NCBI RefSeq assembly: GCF_027943255.1
Contig: NC_072894.1
Coordinates: 77,291,601-77,355,600, forward strand
Direction of reading: 5' to 3'
Length of the DNA stretch: 64,000 nucleotides
From: Anastrepha obliqua
Taxonomy: Eukaryota > Arthropoda > Insecta > Diptera > Tephritidae
Of the stretch, positions 12,462 to 22,976 are shown in pieces. The translations under genes and the position numbers were made by a program. The notes beneath the pieces are model-generated. The model worked only from the letters and a program-made list of their open reading frames with translations. It did not search any database and was not told the DNA's origin. Position 1 is the first letter of the stretch, and each line of letters opens with the position of its first letter.

Positions 12462-12765
12462 GTCATGTGATTTAACACCTTGTGACTTTTTTCTTTGGGG
12501 CCACGTGAAAGAGAAAGTCTATGCCAAAAGCCCAGGGTCGATTCGTGAGGGCATGTGTAGCAGCCACTTTGCAATTCGGTTATGAGAAATTTCATAAAAA
12601 GGATATTGTCCTGTAAGCGTGGTCGTGGTGGTCATTTGCCTGATGTTATTTTTCACTATTAACGGATACCTTCCTCTTTATAATGAAATAAACATCCCAT
12701 CGTTTATATTAAAAAATAGCATTTTTCTTTGAATATCAAAATAACACCTCTGATTGGAAAAAGAA
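12462..12765 (+). mobile_element. DD41D (rosa-type) element, 3' fragment
   Basis: Starts in the transposase at LTPCDFFLWG-like sequence (about 12470) and runs to the 3' end AATAACACCTCTGATTGGAA at about 12760. It is collinear with 39930..40248 but lacks roughly 60 bp after the CCCAGGG stretch and has lost the last few bases of the terminus. Confidence 0.7.
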
Positions 12766-13499
12766 AAAGTATGTAGTATCTATGTATTTTCCATTTAATT
12801 AGTAGAAAAAGCAGCACATAGATAAAATATTTATGAACTAAATTAAATTTTATTTTAAGAACTTTCAACCAATGCATTTATTATAAAAATAATGGGATAA
12901 TATTGCCAACGGAAGCTTAGAGATATTAGAGCCAATTCTTAAACCGTCGCGTTACTAATTAGTTGAACCCTGCTGTATACTATATACGTACATATTTATT
13001 TCATAATGCACGGCTATTATTGCCAATTAATGCTATTAAAACAAAGGAAATTAGTAAGGTTTATTAAATTAGTTTTAAGTGATAATGATACTTTTACCGT
13101 GGTCATAGTAAAAGCATTAAAAGCATTAGGTACTTAATACAGAGGCCCAAAAATGGCGCTGCATGCGTACATATATGATTGGTCATCAATTAATCATTAT
13201 TTTATCAATTTTCAGTAATTACATAAGTACACGTCTAAAGTAATTAACAAGTTACTTTCCAATTAGTTGGCATGTTAAAATTTACGAACGGAAAACTCCC
13301 ATTTCGCTTAAAAAATCAAAAAATTAGGTTGAATGGAGATTATTTTTTTCAAAGTGGGATCAGTGAAAAGTTAGTGATACCAAACCCCTGAAAAGAACGA
13401 AGTTCGTATGCAAGTTCCTTTGAATCTTACAGAGGCGTTAACTAAAAGGAGGTTGGTAAATTCGCACTATTTTTTCGTAGAACTCCTTTCCGCGTAATA
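12766..13499. other. A+T-rich spacer
   Basis: No gene or clear element. Contains a weak Tc1-type end at about 12953 and a CAATTAGTTGGCATG motif at 13259. Confidence 0.45.
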
Positions 13500-13625
13500 T
13501 TCCTCTTATCTGTACAGGGAATGATGCTGGAATGACAGTCCTTGGCCGGATATAAATTCGGGTCGTTCCGGTAACGTAGAACCGACTATCGTGGGAACGT
13601 AGCCAGCTGCAAGCGCTTGAAACCA
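13500..13625 (+). repeat. Dispersed repeat (GACAGTCCTTGGCCGGATAT family)
   Basis: Contains GACAGTCCTTGGCCGGATAT, then AAATTCGGGTCGTTCCGGTA and ACGTAGAACCGACT. Recognisable copies are at 15838..15967 (minus) and 31385..31495 (plus, diverged). It has no protein-coding signal; I believe it is a non-coding part of a fly retroelement, but its parent is not established here. Confidence 0.6.
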
Positions 13626-13660
13626 ATTATATTTACTTATAAATTAAAACGTCATATGTA

Positions 13661-15275
13661 CAGCTGTTGTCAGCTAATTAGAAACGCTCTCTTTTGATAA
13701 ACGCTTGATGAGCATAATATTAAACTGTTTAAATTTACCGTTATTTTTTCTCTTAAAATCATTTGCATTGCTTTTGTTACTCTATTTACTACCCAATGCG
13801 CCTAATTTTGTAGTTGTGTAATTGAAGTACCGTTAATATTATACAACGCAGTGCATGGGTTACTTAGTTCAAGGTAAATAAACTGAGACGAGTAATTAGA
13901 AACAGTTGTTCAATGTAGTAATATAATCGACTTTTTGGTATGTATATATTTTAAATTGGTCGTTTAAAAGCAAATAAAATATTCGTCGTCAAGATGTGTA
14001 ATGGGAAAAGGCAACAGCTATACACCTGCCCTGCGGAGCTCCATTTTTGACCTTCGTAAGGCTGGAAAGTCGTAAAGTGAAATTTCTAAGCAAGTCAAAT
14101 GCTAAAAAAAAATGGTTTTTAACGCCTTAAAGCATATCCAACTTTTTAAGACTGTTGACATTGTTCCACGTAAGAAAAGGCCACGGAAAACTTTAGCAGA
14201 AATTGACCGCAAGATATCAATCATCTCCAAAAGAGACCCAAAAACGACTTCCACTGACATCCAACGGGAAATTCAGGATCAATATAATGTCGAAATATCC
14301 AAGAGGACAATTGCTCGGCGTCTGGTCGAATCTGGACTGCATGGCAGAGCACCACGCAAGAAGCCCCTTCTAACCAAGATACAAAGGAGACGGCGAGTAG
14401 TCTTTGCGAGATCCCATTGGTCATGGACTCCAAATCAATAGAAATACATATATCGTTTGGAGCGATGAAACCAAGATAAATCGCATAGGCCCAGATGGTA
14501 GAAGGTATGTTCGACGGCCAATCAACCAAGAATTCAATCCTCGCTACGTTTCGTGAGTAGTGAAGCAATGTGGAGGATCAATCATGGTGTGGGGATGTTT
14601 CTGGTGGAATGGTGTTGGCCCAATCCATAGGATTGATGGAATTTTAAATAAGGAGAAATACGTCGATACACTAAATGCCGTGGACTGAGCAAAATTTGCC
14701 TGTTATATGGAAGTTTCAACAGGATAATGATCCAAAGCACACGGCAAAGTTGACAAAACATTTTTTCGACGAAAATTCCATCAATGTTTTGGAATGGCCA
14801 TTATCCAGTGCGGACTTAAACCCAATAGAGCATCTCTGGGGTGACGTTAAAAAAGCCGTGAGTGCCAAAAATATCCCAAATATGGATGTCCTTTTTGCCG
14901 AAGTAAAAACGGCATGGCAAGCAATACCTGTGGCGCGCTGTCAGAATCTCATTACATCAATGCGCAATCGATGTGAGGCAGTGTTGAAGCAAAAGGGTTA
15001 TGGAACCAAATATTAACATAATCTTTATGTTGATCTGATAATACATTACTGTTTCTAATTAGTTGCCCTATCCAAATCGTGCATTTCAGATGCTTTAAAA
15101 AAAAAAAATATAATATATTTAATAAAGAATTGGGATTAAATTGTTTTCCACTAGTTTTTAAGTTTATCATATGTTTAAATAAAATTGGCGACAAGTTAGG
15201 AAAATACGTGTTTAAAAAGAAAATGGAAAATTTATTTTGAAATAAGTGTCGTTTCTAATTAGCTGTCAACAGCTA
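13661..15275 (+). mobile_element. Tc1-like DNA transposon, copy C (full length, 1615 bp)
   Basis: The longest copy of the family, flanked by TA (13659-13660 and 15276-15277). Four copies of the core TAATTAGAAAC are present: 13675 and 13893 in direct orientation at the left, and 15051 and 15251 inverted at the right, an IR/DR layout. The transposase starts at 14112 with MVFNALKHIQLFKTVD and reads well to about residue 109 (DNA-binding domain), then stops in SWTPNQ. The catalytic half continues in another frame (VWSDETKINRIGPDGRR from about 14450), breaks again, and finishes at 14675..15016 with QQDNDPKHT and SADLNPIEHLW. At least three lesions make it inactive. Confidence 0.9.
14112..15016 (+). 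pseudogene. Tc1-like transposase of copy C (DD34E, broken)
   Basis: Reads in pieces: 14112..14441 is the helix-turn-helix DNA-binding part (KTTSTDIQREIQDQYNVEIS, then KRTIARRLVESGLHGRAPRK); 14450..14690 holds the first catalytic Asp in VWSDE; 14690..15016 holds the second Asp (QQDNDPKHT) and the Glu (LNPIEHLW). Frame changes or stops at about 14440, 14555 and 14685 separate them. The full protein would be about 330 residues, the normal Tc1 size. Confidence 0.85.
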
Positions 15276-15379
15276 TACGTGTGTAGTATCAAGGCATGAT
15301 AACCTCACACCCATCATTAGCACTAAACAGAAATACTTAATTCTTGTTTTCGAAACCGCAGCCTTAAATAGAGGAGGAT

Positions 15380-15835
15380 AACCAAGGAATGCCGCAGAGT
15401 GATGTCCCTTCAGCCTTGCTTTTGAATTTTTATATCTCGAAGCTCCCCCAACCACCACAGGGAGTTTCACTGGTTTCCTATGCTGACGATTGTTCGATAA
15501 TGTTGTCCGGCAATGGTTGATGGATTTCTTGTGCTTCAAAGAGAACGTTTATCTCGTCAGCCTTTCTCGCTTTTCACTGCGAGGAATCTACAACATTTCC
15601 CCACTAAATCCACGACGACCCTTTTTACTATCTGAACTACGAAGGTCAAACTGCAGTTAAAGGTGAAAGCCGATAACACACCAATACGGACCGTTAATCC
15701 CAAAATTTTTGGTGCAACCTCCGACAGTTTGCTCTCCCTTTCGGCGCATACAAGCGAAATTTCCACTGAGGTCCTAAGCCGCTACAAGGTCTTCAAATCA
15801 CTAGTCGGCAGCATATGGAGCACAGACAAAGACAC
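15380..15835 (+). pseudogene. Non-LTR retrotransposon reverse transcriptase fragment with YADD
   Basis: The plus strand reads GMPQSDVPSALLLNFYISKL then PQPPQGVSLVSYADDCSIML before a stop at about 15522. This is the GxPQGxxLSPLLFNxYI...SYADD block of a non-LTR reverse transcriptase with both active-site Asp residues present. Downstream, in shifting frames, come FTARNLQHFPTKSTTTLF and NPKIFGATSDSLLSLSAHTS, the thumb-region motifs (LGVxFDxxLxFxxHT). It ends where the dispersed repeat at 15838 begins. Clade not assigned with certainty (I/Jockey/R1-like). Confidence 0.75.
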
Positions 15836-15837
15836 AT

Positions 15838-15967
15838 TCTCACGACACTCGGTTCTACATTACCAGAATGACACGGATTTATATCCGACCAAGGACTTGT
15901 CACGCTAGCGTCATTCCCCATCATTGTATGGGGAATGTGTATACTCGTACAACAACAACAACAACAA
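15838..15967 (-). repeat. Dispersed repeat (GACAGTCCTTGGCCGGATAT family), reverse copy
   Basis: On the complement: a GTT microsatellite (15950..15967), a pair of facing ATTCCCCAT/ATGGGGAAT half-sites, then ACAAGTCCTTGGTCGGATAT and a GTAGAACCGAGTGTCGTGAG tail. Inserted at the end of the RT fragment just upstream, in the opposite orientation. Confidence 0.6.
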
Positions 15968-18640
15968 AGAAATGCTGCTGGCCACATTTAAAACAATTGG
16001 CCAGACATTACAGTCACTAAACGAGATTCATCAGGTGTCTCTTACCAGATTCCTAAAGTTCTGACCTCCGACACGAAGAGCTTCAGCATATTTACAGCTT
16101 CAGAATCAACCCCGACGTAATCAATATAGGTACACCGCACGACACTAACTAAATTATTAAACTTTGCCTAAAATTGCCACATTTAGTTTAATTTTTTTTT
16201 TTACCTTTCCACAAATTTTATATTGTAACGAGATTTTCACGTTTTGAAGATGCGTAAAATTGGCCTTTGTCTCGCAACATCTCCTCCATTTTTAATTTCC
16301 ATAAAAAAATTTATTAGCGCTGTAATCGTATAATAAATCCTACCGAATCTAATTACACACAACCTTTACTCTTTAAAACGTTGAAATAGAAGCTTGTATT
16401 CAGTAACTTATGCTTATTCTCCTAGCAACAGGATAAAGGGAGTGGCTGCATGTGTATCCATACATAAGCATATTTACATACCTATATATTCCTCATCAGC
16501 TTTCGTTTTTACAGGCAGCAGTCCGCACTAATCCACTTTGGCAGAGAATCCAGCGGCAAGCGGCAATTTTAAAAATTGCTGCAGGGTAATACCACAATGA
16601 CAGCAGCATCAACAGCGTAATCAATAAAACAAAAGCCGTTCTAAAAAAATTTTAGAAGATATTTGCACTGCTATATCTACATAACCGGCATTCGGTAACT
16701 CAACTGCCTAATTAATGACTGTTTCAACTGTTTGTAGCACCAAGCATCTGCGAAAAAAAGTTCCTTAACCACTTATGGTGACAATAAGTGAAACGGCGTC
16801 GTGGAGCCGGTGGCAAAATACGTATACATATACATGTACTATCGATGGCGGACGCGCAACTGCAGTTTGCGTAGGGGAACGACGGCGACTAAATGACGCG
16901 ACTTGGTTTTTCACCCGATTTACTTTCAATTTCTTGCTATTGTACACTTATATTTTATTTTTACTTTTCTTGTTGTAGTGCTCCACGCCCCCATCAAACA
17001 CCAATACCACTTCCCGCGTCTTTTGCATCACTTTTCACACACTTTGCAGCGCCTGATAATTCTCAGAGCAACTCTTCTATCAACAAGGACGTCGAACGCT
17101 TCACAACACAAAGGCACACAAAATGCGAGAACGAAAAAGATGTAGAATAACCAAAAATAAAAAGGGATGCTGCGAAGGCTTTCGCTTTCTTTTACTTATA
17201 TATCCGAGGAATTATACTCGAATGCCACTTGTTCAAATACATTTCAGCCATATGCTAACACATATCCAAAAATTTTAAACATTCATTTTGATTTTATGCA
17301 AAATTCGTTTTCATTTATTATTTCCTGCTTTTCTAACTAATTCCTTACATCCTTCACAGATATATATTTTTTTAATAACAAATATAGCGACACCGCCACA
17401 ATTTTCAACCGTCACTAAACTCAACCAAATTGAAAATGAAACTAATTCACTCGCAGAAAAAGTTTACTCACTCTCCAGGCGAATTCATAGAAGGTGACTT
17501 CGGTAAAGCAATATTAGCATTCAAGTGTATTTTGATTTTGGGACTTTATGGTTTTAATGTCGAAATTTCTATGAGAATGTAAGTAAATAAACGAGGCAAC
17601 AACGCAACAACAGAACGCTTTAGTGTTCTTAATGTCAAAGTATTCAAACCTACGAATTGCAAAACAAAAAAATAAATCAGCCACTATATCGAAGTCACCT
17701 TATGTGGATTCGCTTTGTTTCACTCTCTTCCACTAGCATTTTCAGAGTTGCACATCATGATTTCTAAAAGGAAAAATTAATAAGAAATTTCACACCAATC
17801 TTGTTAAGTTGTTAAGTGTAATTCGTTAACTTTTGTTGTGTATTTTGCTTTTTTGAAATTTCGGATAAAAATATACATAGAAGAGGAACATAGTAAGCTG
17901 TTGGACTAACTGCTCGAGAACGTTGATATTCTTTTAACGGCTGGTTAATACAGGCACTCAGAGACTTCAGACTTTTTACTATTTCGGGCATTCTTAATTT
18001 TTTTGTTTAATATTGAATAAAATAAAACCAACTAAACTTCATCCTTCTGTAGAAAGGAGGAAAAAAAGTGGCGTTGACACTTAGAAAATCTTTCCCAGTT
18101 ACCGAAGAACGAATCAAACTTTAACTAACTTTTTATAAAACTTTCCACCAAACCGGAAATTATATTCGGAATATTTTGTAAGTGATCCTAACATATTTGT
18201 AATAAATTACAACACAATTATACTTTTATAATTTTTAATAATGCTTCCATGTGAAATCACATCCGTTCCACTTTTTTTCGGCACCCAAAGCGCTTTCCAA
18301 GCACGGCACAAATAATACCAAAGGGCTGCATTTTTCGAAAACCGCTACTTTATTTTAGCGATTTTGACAGCCGATGATATCAGTTCCGCAAATAAACAAA
18401 CAGAAAAGAACTTACTTGATTGTGAATATGCAGTGAATGTCTCTGTGAATATATTGATATTGATATATGTGATTTTTACTTTGAACAATGCAATAAAAAA
18501 GTACCGCGAGTTAAATAACAGATAACGAACTTAAACCAACAATACAAGCAATCCAGATATATGTTTATTATTTCCTGTATTTGGCGGTTTTCACTTTCTA
18601 TTACTTACCTTTCTCTTCCTTTTGTTTGTTTGCGACGAAC
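15968..18640. other. Region upstream of galla-2, no gene recognised
   Basis: Mostly unique-looking DNA. 16770..17160 is richer in G+C than its surroundings and contains TATCGAT (about 16842); short frames there do not resemble a known protein. It could hold an untranslated exon, but the sequence does not show one. Confidence 0.4.
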
Positions 18641-18651
18641 TGGTCACACCG
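18641..18651 (+). promoter_or_regulatory. Motif 1-like core promoter element of galla-2
   Basis: TGGTCACACCG matches the Drosophila core-promoter motif 1 (YGGTCACACTR, bound by M1BP) at 10 of 11 positions and lies 204 bp before the start codon of galla-2. Motif 1 marks TATA-less housekeeping promoters, which fits the gene. The transcription start itself is not determined. Confidence 0.55.
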
Positions 18652-18854
18652 TAAACAGGAGAGGCTCAATTCCGAGCTATTTTTTATTTCATCTTTTTTG
18701 CCTTTCAAGATTACTTACGAAACCATCTGGCAGCATCGTGAAGAATTAGAATAGGAAAAATGTCATTTTTGTAATTATTTTCGAGCTGTCATTTATCGTT
18801 AACCTTTCTCCGTCATAATATTTCGGATACTACATTTACTAATTTTACTAAAAT

Positions 18855-19380
18855 ATGCCTACAGAAATTGAAAATATAAACCCTAATGTGTATGGCAAAC
18901 GCAAAGAGCGAGAACTAACTGCCAATGAAGAGAATGAAAATGTGCCGGACCCATTCGATTCTCGTGAAATATTTGGTATGTATTTACTCTCAATGCACAA
19001 AACATATACCGACAAAACATGCTTTTTCAGACCTCATTCGTAACATCAACGATCCCGAACATCCACTCACACTGGAAGAATTACATGTGGTGCAAGAAGA
19101 TCTAATTCGAGTTAATGACAAGGAAAATGAAGTGAATATTAAGTTTACACCTACAATTCCACACTGCTCAATGGCTACTCTAATTGGTTTGTCCATACGT
19201 GTGAAGCTCCTGCGATCGTTGCCGCCTCGTTTCAAAGTAAATGTAGAGATAACGCCAGGAACGCACGCATCAGAGAATGCCGTGAATAAACAGCTTGCAG
19301 ACAAGGAACGCGTAGCGGCTGCACTGGAGAACAAACATCTAGCTGAAGTCATCAATCAATGTATCTCATCTAAAGCATGA
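18855..19380 (+). CDS. galla-2: galla-2, MIP18/CIAO2B family protein (cytosolic iron-sulfur targeting)
   Basis: Two exons, 18855..18975 and 19031..19380, joined across a 55-bp GT-AG intron (GTATGT...TTTTTCAG) that splits codon 41. The product is 156 residues, the usual size for the family, beginning [20 protein letters not shown] and ending NQCISSKA. Residues about 40-150 form the MIP18/DUF59 domain; the strongly conserved [20 protein letters not shown] block contains Cys86, equivalent to the reactive cysteine of human CIAO2B. In that family the protein joins CIAO1 and MMS19 to hand iron-sulfur clusters to cytosolic and nuclear apoproteins; in Drosophila the Galla proteins also act with Xpd and Crumbs in chromosome segregation (established for the family, not visible here). 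The start is preceded by TAAAAT, an acceptable fly context. Reading through the intron would add 22 residues and stop. It converges with OXA1L, 91 bp apart at the stops. Assignment to galla-2 rather than galla-1 rests on my memory of the N terminus. Confidence 0.95.
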
Positions 19381-19415
19381 AGAAACCTAAGGTTTTGTCG
19401 TTATTTTCTTCATTC

Positions 19416-19421
19416 TTTATT
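19416..19421 (-). terminator. Poly(A) signal for OXA1L (AATAAA)
   Basis: AATAAA on the minus strand, 50 bases after the OXA1L stop codon. It lies inside the probable 3' UTR of galla-2, so the two transcripts should overlap or abut. No clear AATAAA was seen for galla-2 on the plus strand in the first 100 bases after its stop. Confidence 0.6.
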
Positions 19422-19471
19422 TTACATTTTTAAGTGTTTAATTAGTAAAACTAAAGTATACCAACTAAAAT

Positions 19472-21038
19472 TTAAGCCTTTTTCGCTTGCACTGGGGACG
19501 AACTCGTACTTGTATTTCCTGTCGCGGGACGTTGCTTTGTAGGATCATACTTGAATGTCTTAACTAATGGACCTTTGCCGGCTTTAGCAAAACGTATTTC
19601 ATCCAAACGTTGTCGTTCCTCTATTTCTTTGGTTATTTTCATGTTTTCCCAGGCTAAAAATTCAATAAAATTTAGTATTCAATAAATATTATACGAGTAT
19701 AGATTTTCGTTGTTACATACATTCTTTCATTCCCTTCACGAAACCTTTCTTCTTTACTGGGAGGTTTTCTGCTTTATGTATAACCATCTTGTCGATTTTA
19801 AAGTAATTACGCACCGCAGGAATTCTTAGCATTGCCACCTTAAAAAATGGGAGTCTGAGTAGCTCTCAAATGAGGCATATAAAAAATATTAGTCACCTGC
19901 CCCAAAGAGATGAAATTACTGCAAGCCCAGTAAGTAAGGATAGCCGCAGGAAAATTCATTGTAAATGGAAAGATCGCAATTGGTAGTGCTCGCAAAACAT
20001 ATTTCATCATCGACATATTTTGTGCCGACAAACGTGCACTATCCGTTCCAATTTCTATTGTTAAATAGAGTGTAGCGCTGGTAATTAGTGGCAACATAAA
20101 GGTAGGATCGGCCACGGTTAAGTCAGTAAACCAAAACAGACCACCTTCTCGCAAGGATTCCACAGGCGTATTGGCCATTTGACGTAGACCCATGAAAAAT
20201 GAAATAAAGAGAGGAGCTTGTGCGAGAGGTACAATCATATTCTTCAAGGGGTTTACTTCTTTCTCCTTCATGAATAGCATCATTTCCTGTGCATAACGGG
20301 CTGACTCGATAGCGTTACCACTTTGACGAGCTTCGCTCATTTTCATTTGTAATACTTGCATTTGCGGCATATAATTGTTCATTTTAGCTGCATTTCTTTG
20401 TGCCATAATCACTAGCGGGAAAATGATAGTACGCACCACCGCAGTTCCAATTGCAATTGCGGCCCACCATGGCAAATCGCAACCAATATGCAGAAACTCC
20501 ATGCAGTTTTGCACAATTCCCACTGGCGACCAGCCACCTAGCCCTATAGACGCAAATGTAGGCTCGCCTGCGGCATTAAGAACTTGAGCGGCAACTTCTT
20601 CAACTGGTGCGGCGGGTGCTTCGGGAATAGTAGAAAGATCGACCGCGGTTTTCTTGTCATTTGCAGTACTTGTGGCGGCATTAATAGCAGTTGGTATTGA
20701 GGTATCAGCACTTGCAAACCGTACCCCTCCCGCAGACAATGATAGCGTATTTAACGACGACGGCAACAAAAGACGATGGGTGGTTGTACTTGCACGACCC
20801 GACACATGATAGTCCCTCACAGTTAATGTATTTGAAGATGTGACTGTGATTTCGGGAGCAAACTATAAAAATATTTTAAACTTTAATAATAAATTTACAC
20901 AACACTTTCATTTTTAGGTTAGGTCATAAACATTCCACTGCGGCAAACGTAGTGCAATTTTTCACCAACCTTGTTACAGAGATTCACCAGACGCGCTGTT
21001 TTCCCATAGCGCAGATACTGTATTTTCGTTGATAGCAT
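19472..21038 (-). CDS. OXA1L: OXA1L, mitochondrial inner membrane insertase (YidC/Oxa1/Alb3 family)
   Basis: Four exons on the minus strand: 21038..20970, 20862..19897, 19838..19721 and 19653..19472, giving 444 residues. Introns are 107, 58 and 67 bp, all GT-AG. The start at 21038 gives MLSTKIQYLRYGKTARLV, a basic, acid-free presequence as expected for matrix import. Hydrophobic segments fall at about residues 155-178, 228-252, 274-295 and 311-345; the last stretch is long enough for two passes, giving the five-span Oxa1 fold (60KD_IMP domain). Exon 3 supplies VAMLRIPAVRNYFKIDKMVI, and the C-terminal tail of about 100 residues (KAENLPVKKKGF..., EIEERQRLDEIRFAKAGKGP) is basic and matrix-exposed; in this family it binds the mitochondrial ribosome. 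The protein inserts mitochondrially made subunits such as those of cytochrome oxidase and ATP synthase. The first donor is uncertain: GTTGGT after AAG (used here) or GTGAAT 18 bases earlier, both in frame. Confidence 0.95.
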
Positions 21039-21127
21039 ATTCCCTAATTAAGTTGCGTTAGTAATATTTAACAATCGTCCCAAATACAAAACAGCGCTAT
21101 GTTTTTATCAAAATTGTGGTGATAGGA

Positions 21128-21137
21128 ATCAGCTGTT
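21128..21137 (-). promoter_or_regulatory. E-box core promoter motif upstream of OXA1L
   Basis: ATCAGCTGTT fits the Drosophila core-promoter E-box motif (AWCAGCTGWT, Ohler motif 5) in either orientation and lies 90 bp before the OXA1L start codon. Typical of TATA-less fly promoters. The same CAGCTG also occurs in Tc1 termini elsewhere in the window, so it is position rather than sequence alone that supports this call. Confidence 0.45.
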
Positions 21138-21603
21138 CACAAAGAAGTGAGAGACAAGTGTCTTAAGTGGTATGTTCAGTCAGCCAAATCGTGGTGTCAG
21201 TTAAGCCTAAAACGTATGTTTTTGTTATCTCATTCATAAAGCTTAAATTCAAAAACTTAATTTAACCCTTTTAGTGGCGGAGGCCGATATATCGCTCTTG
21301 CTGTAATGGCGAGATGTGCCAGAGCCGACATATCGGAACGTGCCTTAGAGCGCTTTACTATTCGTATTGCGGTAGACTTTACGATATATAAATATATATA
21401 AAAATATTTATATGATAAAAATGAAGTATAATGCAAAATTATAGCACATGCAATATATTTATGATTACATAATTTTGTTTCCGCAATATTATATTACTTG
21501 TACCAATTACGCATTTCAGAAGAGATAATCTGCCCGGAGTTTACCATTGTCGAGTTATTTTTAATGTTTGTTATGCAATATTATTTATCTTGTTACAAAA
21601 TAT

Positions 21604-22976
21604 TTTTTTTTTTTATTTCCATTATAAATTACGATCTGTTAATATTAACAATAAGTAATTGGTGTTAGGGTTTGGAATTAAAATGTCCCTTCCCTTTGAA
21701 AGAGAACATTATTGTCTTTGGTGGTATTTAGTTACAATTTTACTAATACATAGTTTTCTATAATTTTATATTATTATATTTTATTTTATATTACAGTACG
21801 AGCAAGATCTGTGGGTGTTTTGCGCTTTAGTGTTCTTGGTTTAAGTTCCATTTCCAGTATCAGTCTCATCTCTTGGTTTTTGTGCTCTAATAGTCGCAAG
21901 ATGTATGGTACTTACTGCTGCTTCTTTTTAATGCTTCAGTAACTGTGTCTATGCCGAGGTCGCGGTGAATATCGTTATTTTTTATGTACCAATTTGCGTT
22001 TGTGATTGTCCTTAGCATCTTAGATTGACTTCTCTGAATGATTTGTAGGTTCGATTTACTGGCAGTCCCCCAAATTTCTAGTCCGTAGGTCCATGTCGGT
22101 CTGATTATTGATTTGTATATCATTTGTTTATTAAATAAGCTTTGGGTTGATTGTTTTACTAGTAGCCAGTAGAATTGTCAGAATTTGTTTCTCTTGTCCA
22201 GTATGTGTTTTTTCCATGTGAGTTTTGAGTCAATCGTTATGCCTAAGTATTTTGCACTTGAGTGTATTTTTATGTCTTCCCCGTTAATTTGGATTGGAAA
22301 GCTTGCAGATTTTCTCTTCACGTATATTACATGTTGTGCTTGGTCTTTATTGACCCAAATGCCCCATTTTTTAAACCATTGTGTTGTAGCTGATAGCGTA
22401 TCTTGCAAAGTTTTTGTTGCTGCTTCTTCATTGTGGTTAGCTGACATTAAAACTGTGTCGTCTGCAAATGTAGCTATCATTGATCCTCGAGTAGTTGGCG
22501 TTGGTATATCTGCTGTGTATACTAAGTATAGTATGGGGCCCAGTACGCTTCCTTGAGGTACTCCAGCAGACGCCGTCAAGATAACAGAGCACTCATCGTC
22601 ATATTTTATGAAGAAGTGTCTATCAGTCATGTAGCTTTTAAGGATATTAAATATGTTAAGTGGTAAAATGGTTTTTAGCTTATATAGAAGTCCTTTGTCA
22701 AAAGCTTTCGCGATGTCCAAATACACGGCAATGCAATATTTCTTCTTATCGAAGTCGTCTGTAATTTTGTTTACTACTCTGTGAATTTGTTGCACAGTTG
22801 AATGTTGTTTTCGGAAACCGAACTGGTGTGAGGGGATAGCGTCTTTTTGTTTTAGAATCGGGTCAATTCTGTCAAGCAGTATTTTCTCAAACAATTTAGA
22901 GAGGATGAGCAGCAAGCTAATTGGTCTGTACGAGCTAACAACAGTGGCGTTCTTGTTTGGCTTGGGGATCGCTTTA
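21604..22976 (-). mobile_element. Jockey-clade non-LTR retrotransposon, 5'-truncated, 1373 bp
   Basis: A poly-A tail (11 T on the plus strand, 21604..21614) at the 3' side, an abrupt 5' end inside the reverse transcriptase at about 22976, and a 9-bp duplication ACAAAATAT on both sides (21595..21603 and 22977..22985) together prove a target-primed insertion that truncated on arrival. It sits within the TTAA-bounded element. Confidence 0.85.
21887..22976 (-). pseudogene. Jockey-type reverse transcriptase, partial, one in-frame stop
   Basis: One frame reads KAIPKPNKNATVVSSYRPIS, FEKILLDRIDPILKQ, FGFRKQHSTVQQIHRVVNKI, VYLDIAKAFDK, ASAGVPQGSVLGPILYLVY, the active site ATFADDTVLMSA, then NGEDIKIHSSAKYLGITID. 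A TGA at about 22178 (after LDKRNKF) interrupts it; the same frame then continues QFYWLLVKQSTQ and SIIRPTWTYGLEIWGTASKS, ending at 21887. The segment AFDKGLLYK lacks about four residues found in relatives (VWHE-like), an in-frame deletion. The endonuclease and ORF1 are missing because of the 5' truncation. Confidence 0.85.

Noticed and set aside
18990..19355. 121-codon frame antisense to galla-2
   Set aside because: Shadow of the conserved galla-2 exon 2 on the opposite strand.
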